From assembly GCF_051020765.1 (NCBI RefSeq), contig NC_134937.1, positions 17,662,947-17,726,946 of the forward strand: DNA of 64,000 bases, read 5' to 3'. Below are positions 1 through 11,345 of this stretch, piece by piece; the stretch's first letter is position 1; every line of letters starts with the position of its first letter. The notes beneath the pieces were generated by a model. The model worked only from the letters and a program-made list of their open reading frames with translations, searched no databases and was not told the origin of the DNA. The DNA comes from Lasioglossum baleicum (Eukaryota > Arthropoda > Insecta > Hymenoptera > Halictidae). A program made the translations under genes and the position numbers.

Positions 1-1040
1 TTTAGAATTTTAGCTTTACTTTTGTGGAGTAATACATATATCTCCAACAACCGTAACCTCATATTCCGTATCGATGACGCTCAATGCATTTTATATACCG
101 CCACTCTAAGTAATACTGCATGGTGCATCGTTCAGAGAGCCAATGAATCGGCGAGCCGCATTTGTAAATATTTCACAAAGGAGATACACACAACATTGAA
201 TAATATATCGAGAACGCGACCCAGTCTACGACACGCTCGCGCCCTCCACAGCGAACGATACTACTAAAATGCGAACCATTTTATGCATGAAATAAATATG
301 CATCAAGTCGATTAAATCGCCTCGATGTATGGGACCAAGGGATAATAAGACTATCGAATAAATTGCCCCATGGTAAATAAATAGTGCTTTGGAAATTTCT
401 AACGAAGAACTCGTCGATGATTACCAAAGAGGGTAGGGGAACGGTAGGACTGTTGGATGGCTGAAATAGTGGACTGCGGTCGAACGATGGTTTCGAAAGG
501 TACAGGCTGCGTTCGAATTTCGCCTCTTGCCCGTCGCCCATATTTTCCTCCCGCATTCTCTCTCTCTGTCTCTCTCTCTCCTCTCTCCTGCCTCATTTCC
601 CGGTTGGCTGCTACTGTCGGGTTTCCAACCCTTCGCTCGTTAAATCATTTGTTCTCCAGCGGCAGCAACGCGCTCGCTAGGCCCGACCAGACGAGCCAGA
701 TATTTGGCGAACGTTCCGATACCCGGAATTGACTTCGTCACCGTTTTACGGCCCTCGGTTCCGAACCGGCAGTCAATTCCTCCCTCGTGACGCTGACCGC
801 GCGAATTAAGGGACCACGCAGCCCTCCAACCCCCCCCCAAAAATTGGGTGAATCCAACCGGGTTTTCCATCCCTAGCCGTTTGGGGATGAATCAAGATTT
901 TTACAAGAATTGTTGTTAATCCTTTGCACGATTTGTTCGATCAAAACGGAAATTGGTGCTCGATTTGAAAAGAGAACGTGATGATACTTACATTTTAATC
1001 AGGGAACAATTTTATCAATCAGTTGTACAGTCACCACCAT
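1..1040. other. non-coding stretch, no gene recognised
   Basis: No recognisable exon, RNA gene or mobile element. The stretch holds a CT-rich low-complexity run at about 558-595 and a C-run near 830-838. Short open frames exist on both strands but overlap each other and resemble nothing I know. Confidence 0.5.
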
Positions 1041-1220
1041 TTTTACCACGCTTATATTAGCTTGCCGAGTTGTTGTTGTTGCGTCAAATCTTGTAATCGA
1101 ATTTTAAACCACTTCCCGATGAGCTAGAGACTTGAAACTTTAAACATAGCTCGAAACTGGATGACAATGGAATATTAAAAAACAAATTTGAAAAATAACT
1201 GTGCGTCTAGGATAAAAAAA
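1041..1220 (+). repeat. dispersed repeat, copy 1 (pair with 44.7 kb)
   Basis: About 180 bp match 44,681-44,869 in the same orientation at roughly 90 percent by eye. Shared blocks include CTTATATTAGCTTGCCGAG, a GTTGTT run, TCTTGTAATCGAATTTTAAA and ACTGGATGACAATG. The copy starts beside CCACGCTTATATTA (1,046-1,059). The same 14-mer lies in the left arm of the foldback at 1,584-1,597 and, inverted with one mismatch, in the right arm at 1,759-1,772. It has no coding capacity and I do not recognise the family. Confidence 0.8.
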
Positions 1221-1547
1221 ATTTTAATATTAACCGTCACACTTCGTCGCGCGACGCTCGGTAGTACGTCATCGCGTTCAGCGATCCCCACTCCGCGCGC
1301 TAGCGCTCCCTACTCCACTACGCGTTCCCACTCTGACCTATTTCGCACCGAAGGATCTCAGTCAGTGTGGTGTTCCGTTCATTCAGTTCCATTTCGGACA
1401 ATTTTGGACTCCATCAAGAGACGTCCTCTCTCGGAGTAATCCCCTCATTCTATCTCGCGTATTTCCATATCTTGCGTTTCTATATCTTACTATTTCATAC
1501 CAGTATTACTATATCTTACGTCCCATTTAAAAAAGACTAAAAAGTAG
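1221..1547. other. spacer between repeat and foldback
   Basis: GC-rich sequence (1,235-1,440) passing into AT-rich sequence. An open frame of 83 codons lies here without any recognisable domain. I see nothing else. Confidence 0.45.
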
Positions 1548-1812
1548 AAAATAAAAAATATATTAAAAAGAACTTCTTAAAAACCACGCTTATATTAAAA
1601 TGCACTAAAAAGAAGAAAATAAGTTTTTTAGACATTGGTGATTATAAATAGAAGCGTGGAGCGCCCACGACGATTACGTCAATACAGTTTAGCCCTCCAC
1701 GATTTTATTTATAGTCACCAATGTCTGAAAAAATAGTTTTCTCCTTTTTAGTGCATTTTAATGTAAGCGTGGTTTTTAAGAAGTTCTTTTTAATATATTT
1801 TTTTATTTTAAA
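1548..1812. repeat. foldback element, about 113-bp arms
   Basis: The left arm (about 1,548-1,662) and right arm (about 1,693-1,812) are reverse complements at close to 90 percent by eye, around a loop of about 30 nt. Matching blocks are AAAGAACTTCTTAAAAACCA, TGCACTAAAAAG and GACATTGGTGA. Such long arms are typical of foldback-type miniature DNA transposons and would give a long double-stranded stem if transcribed. Target duplications are unclear in the AT-rich flanks. Confidence 0.85.
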
Positions 1813-2702
1813 TAAGATCTTGGAGTCTCTGAAAATTGGACGTTGAATATTGATAACAGAATTGCAGAGTTTCAAGTTACGAACACTAACAGCGCGTGTG
1901 TTTGAACTCGTCGTCACGTGACTCGTTATAATGGGATTAAACGAAAAATGTTCGCGAAACTGTTGCGGTTTGTACGGAGGGGGCGGATCCCGAGGGACAG
2001 GCGTGAGTTAGCGGGAATTGTCGAGTTCGAGTACGCGAGACGATTAACCGAGGAGGACCGACTTGGCCTACGAAAGAAGGGTTTGCTCCTGACAATGGCT
2101 GTTAGCTAGGACTATTTCGAAGGAATTCGAGATGAACTCGATTAAACTTCGAACGGATATAACCATAGGGTCGCGGCGAATTGAAACGTTACAGGGGAAA
2201 GTGCGGTGGTAACAGGGACAATGGGAGACACAAAAGTTATTCGATTTGCCTCGATAAATATCGCGGATCGTGGCACGAATCGATCGGCGACCTGCTGCAA
2301 GGGTATACATTCAATTCGTTGGAATTTCGTCTTCCCGAGGGTTGAACGATGATACGTGCTATTCCAGGGCTGGCAAATTCGTCGAGCCTGCTCGGAAACG
2401 GGAAAAATCTTCTCGACAGAGAGGAACCTTTAACTTTTTACTGGCGAGGGTGTGCTACAGTTATTACTCGGTGTTTGTCCCCGTAACAAATCTCATTGTA
2501 AAACGATTTTAAAATCTTCCCATTCTTGCTCAAGCTCTTTCTCTTTTCAGACCAACTTTGTGGCCCACGGGATTTTCGCAATTTCGTGCGTTGTATTCGC
2601 AATTTCCTTCCACTCGCTCACGTTGACTTTGCGAGACTATTTACAGAATGTCTCGTTTAATTCGAGCACTTTAAACGAGTCTCTTATTACTGATAATTAG
2701 TA
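1813..2702. other. non-coding stretch, no gene recognised
   Basis: No exon or RNA gene recognised. A short inverted repeat (CTCGTTTAA against TTTAAACGAG) occurs at about 2,652-2,679. Small open frames on both strands are unremarkable. Confidence 0.45.
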
Positions 2703-2876
2703 AACTGTGGATTTTTGTGCAAATGGTGTGTCTCAATTTCAACTAGGGTTTGAATCGAAATTTATTCTCCTGCTTAATCATTGTAATAATGGTATTTTGA
2801 TATTCTTCTAATGCTTTCATCGTTTAAATTCAACCTACTCATTTTTGCCATAACTGCATAAAACAGGCGAGGAACA
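2703..2876 (+). repeat. family A miniature element, degenerate copy
   Basis: The left end reads AACTGTGGATTTTTGTGC, a variant of the family A terminus GACTGCGGATTTTATGCA. The interior has the family's ACCTACTCATTTTTG..ATAA motif near the right end, followed by TGCATAAAA. The last bases of the right terminus are mutated. It is about 175 bp and non-coding. Confidence 0.65.
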
Positions 2877-5800
2877 GTACTGTAAATATATTGGAAGAAT
2901 TGAAAGAATTGAAAGAAAATTCACAGTCTGTAATGGGAAAAAAATGTCACAGGGAATACGGTGATTCCTAAACGAATAATAAACATTTTACACAACTGGA
3001 TCGTCACCTAGAAATTGTCACACTGTAAAAGTGTTGTACAAGTTTAACGATTCCATCACCGTACGATCTAGTTTCCAGGCTCCGTGTTTGAAGTGAATTT
3101 CCGCGCGTCGGAATTTGAAGCCGTTCAAACAATTACTGGCCGGTAAACGTAATATTTATTAAATGGAGTGAACGCGAAATATTTGCGCGGAATAAAAGCG
3201 GTATATTCCGGGAGACTGCAGACAGCATAGGAAACATGAGCATGGCGCGCGGTCTCAACAAACATCATTCCAGATTCTGGCAACGTGTTTATGGCCAGAG
3301 CAGACGGTCAATCCGGGCGAGGTTTTTACGACGCAGTTCGCGTCGGCATCGGTACCGAGGGAGACGCGAATATGGCAGCAGCGCAACGCGAGACACTCGA
3401 AGCATGATAAATCCCGATCCTCCGTTCATATTTTTCATATTCTGTCTCGAAGTCGGAGAGAGCCGAGGCATGTCCCTAAAACGCGACCGTATTCGCCTCG
3501 AACCCGCAATCAAGAAGAATATTCCGTGTCCACTATCGTGCCCGAAGAAAATAAAAAAACGTGACCACCCCTTTCCGATTTTTTCGCCAAAAAACCATAG
3601 CCCCGAAACGAAAAAAAAAGGGGAAACAGACAACGTGCAGAAGGGTGAGTCGCAAAAAGTGGGTCGTTAATTCGAAATCGTGGTTCCGCAGGCGCGGTTC
3701 CTCTCTTTTTTTTGTCATCCGCACATATCATCGTGTGTACGTACGTCTCTTCGGTTTTTTTTATTTTTTTCCGTTTTTTTTTTCCGTTGGCCGTCGCAAC
3801 GACGAAGCCACCGAGAGTCCGACTGCGTACAACCTCGATCACCGATGCTCGTCCGTTCGGATTATGATGACCCATCTACCACGGTCAGCTCGTTCAGTTT
3901 CGATTTATGGATAACCGATAACCGGATTCGTTTCCTCTCGTTCGTCCGACCGCCCATCTCCCATCTCCGCCCCCTGCGAATCGTTTCCACCCCCGGATAA
4001 CCCCCGGCCACCGCGTGTTTTTTACGAGGGTACCTGGATGATAACTATCGCCGAGTCAGGTCGACGACGGAACACTTCTCCGGGGTCTGTTCTGACCCCT
4101 TACTTCGTCGAACCCTGACTCTTCGTCCTTTCGTTATTTATTTACAAAAGTTACAACTTCGAAGTCGTTGGCAACGTGCAGCGCTGATATCAGAAGTTTC
4201 GCGCTGGCAACGACAGCCAAATAATTTAATAAAAGTTTGAATAAACTTAAATATCAAAAGCACAATTAAATAGAACGTAAAACGAGCTTTAAAATGACAT
4301 GTAACGCATTAAATTAAGGTAAATATTTATTGGCATAAACTTGAAATTAAAACAAACGAGCAAAAATCCTGCATTTCTCTCTTTGTAACATAATACTATA
4401 ATAAAAGAAAAATCATCATCTGAATGATGGTATATCTCACGGCCAATCGAAAGTATTCACCAGTCGCGTGTCACAGACCCGCTGGCAAATAAATCGGCGG
4501 GTGTTTCTCGCGCGATAGGCGCGTCGGATCGGTTCGTTTGCCAGTCGGATTCGGCGAGGCGACAGTTAGCGGTGTCGTCCATCATTGCTTCGATCTTCAT
4601 ATCTGTTTTCGGGGGGTTGGTGCGGGGGTGGCGGAGCTTTCGGAACACGAGGCGGCCCAGCGCGCAGAAACCAGGAACGAAACGAGCAGCGAAACGGTCG
4701 CGAGGATGGTATCGGGCGTTATTGCTGAAACGCTTTAAACCTCGGATTATCCGGCTGGTTTAAAATCCCGTCGCCCGTCCCTGGCCACCGCCCATTGCAG
4801 AGGATCCTGTCCCTTTCGCGGTCGCCACGAAGATTTAGCTCCCTTTCTGCAAAACCACGCCAAGCGCCAGACCACCGTCCGAGATTAAAGCGAACAACAG
4901 ACGGTCCTCTCTCTTTCTCTCCTTCTCTCTTTCTCGTGTTCGGGTACGGTAATGTTATTAAAAAGGGTGGCTCTGCTCGTGATAGGATCGCGCGAGCACG
5001 CGGACGAACCGTTGCCTGTCCCGACGCTCTCATTGTTCTCCATCCTCGCGGACTGTTTAGCGAAATCGCGCGCCGCGCCGGTTTCGCGGACGCCCGCGGC
5101 AAGGTTATTAAATTTGTTTGGATTTATTAAACTCGCTGGATTAGTTTGATCTTGGTTCCCGTGACGGCAGCGTCCCCGGCCATCGTCAGGCTAACGTAAG
5201 GAAATTGCGTTTCATTTTCACGTTCCGCGGTTTTTCATTTTGCACCGTGCACCGGGACGCTCTGTGCGGGGATGATTAAAATTTAAAAAGAAAATAAAGG
5301 TGCTGGGTGGTAAAGGTGCTATATATCCCTTGGGATTACGTCTGAATAGATGCTGAGTCTCTATGGTCGCGTGAACGTGAATCTTCTGTGATTAGAAAGA
5401 GCCATCTTACAAAATTCGGTAGCTTTTTGAATTTATTACAGAAAATTAATTCGTACACCCGATATATACCAAACGAATATAAATGTAGTATCTAGTTCAT
5501 GGTATGCCGAGATACGTCTAGATTTCCACGCGCATTCACTGCAGCCATACTCGAAAACCGCAAGAAACCTCGTATATTAGCAACGATGAATAGTATCTCT
5601 CTTTTACTTTCGCCAAAGGGGACTTCGTATCTGTATAAAAGCTCGACGAAAACACGCGCAAAGATCCGCGGTCTAATAACACCGCTCGCTCTAACACACC
5701 GGGTCATCTCGCTCGCGTAAATCGCTTTACTCGATTTCCACTTAAAAAGACGTTTCATCTTTTGTGCGAACGGCGCGTTGAAAGGACCGCGCGGAAGTTC

Positions 5801-7680
5801 TTCAAAAATTCGTTATCCTCCACTCTCAGCGTTTTGCAATAACACGGCGCTTCGAGTAACCGCCGGTAGTCAAGATCAAAGTTCGACGGGCGGAAATCTG
5901 CGAGTTTCGAAGCGCGGCAACGGATGGGATAAAATTCGAGAAAGTTCGCGGTTCTTCGTCCGTCAGGTTGATACGAACAGTCCGCTTTTGATCTTCGGTG
6001 GAAAAGCGTCGCGATGGATCGCTAGATCGTTCGAGTTCCTTTTCCGCGTTTTCCTCTCTCTCGCGGGTAAATTGACTGAAACGTCTCGCTGAACAAGATT
6101 AATTTTGCCGAGCCGATCAAACAAGTCTTTTATCAAACGTACGCACGCGCGTGCTACCGTGTATTCGGAACGTGGATGGGGGACAGCTGTAACGAAAAGG
6201 TTAAGCCCTGATGGGATTTGGTGCGCGCGTCAAAGCGACGAAAAATATCGGCACCGCGATCAAACGGTGTTACACCGTGTTTACAATTTATTCATCGGGA
6301 GAGCGGAGACGCGCGTGCAACGTTCCATGCTGTTTTTAATAATAATACCGTGGAAGAAGATTACCCGCGTATAAATCAAACGTTGACGTTCTATTGCCGC
6401 CGTTGAACCGGTTCGCTTAATCCGGAACATTCAAACACGGCCACGGGAGAACGCGAGCAACTTTTACGACCCCCCGCCGTGGAATTAATGCCGAAACCGA
6501 TCCAATTAATGCTCGGGAACGGAGATCGAACCGGAAAAATTATGACGATCGTCAGAACGGCAATGAAATTGTTAATGTTTGTACGAGGATATTCAGGGAA
6601 AATTGTAAGTAGCTTCACGTGTAAATCGACTTCGCGGGGCTTGTTTAGATTATCCAGGGACAGTATATCACTCGTCAGTTCCGAAACCAGCAGGGCTTGT
6701 GTTTCATCCGATCAGGAAGTTACAGTAGTTAAGCTGTCTGATCACGTACATGCATTATTTCCTTCGCCTCACTTATACGCTCGCTATGCGAGTTGTTCTA
6801 AGTGATGCTTGCTGCAATTTATACGTCTGAGGAGGAGACTTTGCATCGTTCCACTTTTGTAATTGAATACGTGAGCCAATTACTGCCCCGAGTTGTTTGT
6901 TCTATTCGTTTTATATCACTGAATATGTAGGTTCGCCTGATTAGTAACATTTTCACATCCGAATCTGCATAACCGCTTGCACTGTATTTTATTTGTGCTG
7001 CAAATAAGTTTTCTCCGTCTGACCACCTTGAATATTTTTGTTGTTGTTAAAGATACGTCAAATGTTTGAAGGACAAAGTTGAATGGTAAAATGAGGTTCA
7101 TACGATACCAAAAAAATTTTTGTTTTTATGTAATTTCTTTTTAGAGACATGAAGGTCACCTTCATACTTTAAATGGATGGAAGTATTTTTTAATACATCG
7201 ATCGATACAGCTGGACATTCCTTATAAAGAAGTACTAACCTATGCATGTCGAAAAGTTAGTAGTTCAGGAGATATTTCAATTTAAATAATATTAAAACAC
7301 CATTACTGTCGTACCAAGACGTTACACTAGTAAATAAACGCTATCGTCTTAGTTACTTAGACGAACGTGTCCGTATGATCAGTAGAATCATCAATCACAG
7401 CCATCGAGTTATGCGCACTAATTTCCTTGATTGATTGGCCAATAGAGACACATATCTCGTGACTCGTATATACGTGAACGTGCAACCAGTTTGATCATTA
7501 ACAGCACTTGCAATACAGTCGATATCTGTACCTGCATGACAACGAACGAATGTTGTACCTACATATCACTGGAGGCAACTGCATAAATTGCGACAGAAAA
7601 ATTGATGCAATTAATTATCGATTGTATCGAGTTCTTCACAGTGTTTTCACAAATTCGTACTAGGAAATTAACAATTGTAC
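2877..7680. other. long non-coding stretch, no gene recognised
   Basis: 4.8 kb without a recognisable exon, RNA gene or transposon end. A- and T-rich runs lie at 3,545-3,640 and 3,705-3,785. GC-rich patches (4,450-5,110 and 5,760-6,560) carry overlapping open frames on both strands, none with a recognisable domain. Confidence 0.45.
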
Positions 7681-7770
7681 CTTGAGAAATTCAGAAAAAA
7701 AATTTATTCCATTTTCTCAAGTAGAATCACCCCTTCCAAGGATGCACCATCAATACTGGGACATCCGGTA
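7681..7770 (+). repeat. family C dispersed repeat, partial copy
   Basis: The order matches the family's downstream part: TTTATTCCATTTTCTCAAGT, then a block ending GAATCACCCCTT, then CACCATCAATACTGGGACA. Related copies are at 33.8, 37.4 and 45.2 kb. This copy lacks the TGATCAGACACGT block and is the weakest member. Confidence 0.45.
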
Positions 7771-9049
7771 GAAAAACTATCTCGCGCTTATTTTTGGAAA
7801 TCATTTGACAGGTTGTCGACCTACTTTCGTCGGCATGATGGTTTGACGCGGCGCGGCGCGGCTCGGCGTCGAAAAAACTGAAGTGCAGCCCGTCGAGGCC
7901 CGAAAGTACGCGTCCGCGTCCGCTTATCGATCGCGTTCGCGACGACGACGGAGCACGTGGCCTCCGAACGATTCGGGCTTCGGCCCCGGAGTGTCCCCGT
8001 CAACCGGTTGAAGGTTTTTTAATCAACGTCGACCAATGGTCATTATAACGCTCGTTTAGAGCTCCATAACACGGGGGACGTCGCGGGAAACGGCGCGACG
8101 CGACGCGTAAAAAACGGCTCGGGGACGGGAGCAGAGGATATCGGCACCGAAAGAGGTCCCTTCGTTATGGACGGCCGTATTTCACGGCGTTAACGAGCGC
8201 CGCCGCGTTTTGTCGGTGATAAACTCGCGACAGCCGCGACAGATACGAAAACTGATGTCCCGGTCTGGTTCCGAGCGGATTGACGAGCAGACGTCCAAGC
8301 ATCCCGCCGCGAATACCATATTTCGAGGCCGTGCCCGTGGTCCGATTCGAAAGTCGACCAATGATTGATTCCGCTCGACCTACCGCAATGTCGTGTGACC
8401 GGCGACCGATCGATAAACGCCGCTCGATCCATCGTAAAAGGACAACGATAAAACCCCGGTGACTTACGGCACGTCCTACCGATACGAAAGATTCCCCCTC
8501 GTTAACGATTCGAGCTTCCTCGTTTACGATACATTCTGCTGCCAGCGTTGCGAAACGTCACAACACTCATAAATTTCGTTTATACTCGCGATAAGTACAC
8601 TGCGCCGATCTTTACGCGTGTTTTTGCGCTCTGAATCCACCCCTGTCCAGTTGAAGAGCTAATTCACCCCTTTTTTAGATCAAACTCATCGGTTTGCCAA
8701 GCAAGCTTTTCTGCAAACTTGTTTCAGTAAACTATTGTACTAAAAATAAAAAAATTTTTATGGAGGTGTTTAAAAGCTGTATGGAGGTGGTTAAAAGCTT
8801 GACACAGTGAACTATGAAATTACACTGTCCAACAAAACTCTTTTTCTGTTTCTGAATTATTGTTGGGTGGTTCTTATAAAGTTTTTTGCGCTGATTCCGA
8901 ATCTGCCCTTAATTTTTCTCCTAGACGCACAGTTTTTGAGAAACACGACATTGAAAAAGAACATATTTTTCAACTTTAAGCAAATATTGTTAATATCATG
9001 TTGAAAAGTCGGAAATTATATCAAAATATCTTTAGATTCGTCCAATGTG
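7771..9049. other. non-coding stretch with a 21-bp tandem pair
   Basis: GC-rich sequence from 7,840 to 8,480, then AT-rich. At 8,759-8,800 a 21-bp unit (TATGGAGGTGTTTAAAAGCT plus one base) is present twice in tandem with two or three differences. No gene recognised. Confidence 0.55.
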
Positions 9050-9107
9050 CGTTTAGTCTTGTATTCGACCTATTCATTTTTACCATAAATGCATAAAATC
9101 CGCAGTC
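9050..9107 (+). repeat. family A right end, partial copy
   Basis: Contains CCTATTCATTTTTACCATAA and then GCATAAAATCCGCAGTC, the best-preserved right terminus of family A in the window. The matching left end is not recognisable upstream, so the copy is truncated or strongly diverged. Confidence 0.7.
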
Positions 9108-10097
9108 TACTCGTAATGTACCGAAGAATTCGGTGCAACCAGACTTTCGTTTAAAAACTGATCGTGCCAAGCTAATACAGAAGAAATTCGAGGCTTGATT
9201 GGATCGGTATCCGGCGTGCGAAAGGTTGCACGGGCGGGTCCAATTAGCAAGGTAAAATCCGGGAAATCGTTAACAGGTTGCAGCCCGCAGTCGACCCGAT
9301 CTTGTAACTCGGGGGATGGTTGTCGTTCCGGCGAAGTTAGCTGATATTATAGGAGAATTCTCCTTCTCCCGAATTCTAATATCGAAATACCGAGCCACTC
9401 GTAGAATGTATACGAAGACCGTGGGGTCTCCTATCGGTTCGAGTTCCCTCGGGAACGCCACTCGTTCGAGGCTCCGCTACTTAGCGATGGGAAAGGACGC
9501 GGGTTAAGGATCGAGGCAGTTTGTTCCAGTGCTCGGCCAAGTCTAATTAGAAAAGTCAATATCGACGCGGTCGGGCCACGAGTCCCCCGGTGTTCATTAT
9601 ATTATAATATTCTCGGAAGTATCCCGGGCAGAGAGAGAGAGAGAGTCCCCTGATGCTTTTAAGGCCGCGACGTTTCCCGGCAAGCGAATTGGCGTCGTTA
9701 TCTCCGACCAATGGGGAGACTCCGTTCTCCTCTCTCCTTTTTACGGCGGGACCCGATTAGTTTCGGAACAGAGTATTTGTATATTGGAGAGCTCTGCGCG
9801 CACCGGTAAATGGAGGAACGTTTGATCTGAAACGTTTGTATTAGGAACGCGGGTGAACCACGAGCAATAAACATTGATTTACGAACCATTCCTTTGCGCT
9901 ACTATTCTTGAAATGTATCTAGGTCTTCGGGAAATGGGACGCTCAAACATGAATTTTGAATAAACGATATTTACCTGTTCGCTACCACCGTCACAAATAT
10001 GTCACATCCATAATTTGACAGTTCACTTAGAAACATTTTATGCACTTCGTTGTTTAAAGTCATAGTGGAATGCATAATTTTCAGATAATCTGTGACT
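9108..10097. other. non-coding stretch with GA microsatellite
   Basis: No gene recognised. A short (GA)n run occupies 9,631-9,645. The rest is mixed GC-rich sequence. Confidence 0.5.
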
Positions 10098-10984
10098 TTC
10101 TGAACGATTGCTTTCTGATCAGGAACATGCTCGTTCCACTTGTCTGACCAATAACCACATTCGCTCCCGATCATTGCCTGACGAATGATCCTGGGCTATT
10201 TGTCTCGTCATTAATCACGTCATTGCGCTTGTCTGACCGATAACTATCCTACTCCACTTTTCTGATTAATAACCATCTTGCTCTAGTTGGAGGGGAAATG
10301 ACTGACGCACATTCTACTTATTTGATTAAAGACTCGCATGTTCGCGTCGTCTGATCAGAGACAGTTCTGCTTCACTTGTCCGACTAAACGACTGTCTTGC
10401 TTCACTTGCTCTTGAATAACCGTTTTATTTCAATTGTTTGCCTAATGGTCGTCCAATTCTACTTGCTGTGGATCAATGGCTATTTGTGTAACCACGAACA
10501 GCCCTCTTTCTCTCCCCTGGCTTAAGTAATCATTTAATTCAACTTCCGTCATTAATAACTAGTTCGTCCTACTTGCCTGATCAATAATCGGCCCATTTCA
10601 CTTGCCTGATTCATAACCATCCTGTTCTACATATCCGAACAATGACTGGTTCCCCGTTCTACGTGTTTGATCAAAGACACGCCTGCTTCAATTACCTCTC
10701 GAAGGCTCGTCCTATCTCACTTGCCTGACCAATGACAGTTTAATTCTACTTGCTTGATCAATGATCGTATTGTATGTTCCCTAAACGGGAACAGTCTCAT
10801 GCCAATGGTCTGAGAAATGATTCTATTCTACGTGTTTCGTCATTAATCAACCAATTCCGCTTGTCTGATCAATGACCACCCCATTTCACTTGCGTAATGA
10901 ATCATCATGCTCTATTTGTCGAACCAATCATTGTTCTGTTCTACATACTTGATCGGAAACTTTTCTGTTCTACTCGTTTAACTA
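10098..10984. repeat. degenerate ~30-bp minisatellite, block 1
   Basis: About 0.9 kb of diverged tandem units, roughly 29-45 bp each, with an approximate core TTCTACTTGCCTGATCAATG followed by AC and a short variable part. Clear units include CCACTTGTCTGACCAATAAC (from about 10,135), CACTTTTCTGATTAATAACC (about 10,256), CTACTTGCCTGATCAATAAT (about 10,569) and CTACTTGCTTGATCAATGAT (about 10,747). Stops occur in all frames. The array ends abruptly at the Tc1-like foldback starting at 10,985. The same unit reappears at 14.7-16.0 kb. Confidence 0.75.
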
Positions 10985-11345
10985 CAGTTGTGGACACAAG
11001 TTTAAGGACGCTCTAAAAAAAAACGATAACTATTTTAATATTGTACTATACGATTTGAACTTTTTTGGGAAGCTAGCGCAATTAGTTTACTACAGGATGT
11101 GAACCGCAATTTATTCAAAAATGGCAATTGCTGGGAATTGTAGAAAAAACACTAGAAGTTGCATTTTCAACTTTTTTATCGACAAAACGTATTTTTTAAA
11201 TTTTCAATATAGGCACACATAGAAAAGTTGAAAATGCAACTTTTAGTATTTTTTCAACAATTAAATAATTGCTGTAGCTTCCCAAAAAAGTTCAAATCGT
11301 ATAGAACAATATTGAAATAGTTATCATTTTTTGAAGAGCGTTTTT
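10985..11345. mobile_element. Tc1-like foldback miniature element (family E, copy 1)
   Basis: The left end follows a TA and reads CAGTTGTGGACACAAGTTTA, which resembles Tc1-type termini. Outer arms (about 11,005-11,080 and 11,272-11,341) pair through CTATACGATTTGAACTTTTT and GGGAAGCT. Inner arms (11,142-11,179 and 11,221-11,257) pair through AGTTGCATTTTCAACTTTT. The outermost right end does not mirror CAGTTGTGG, so it is truncated or mutated. It has no coding capacity. Confidence 0.8.
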
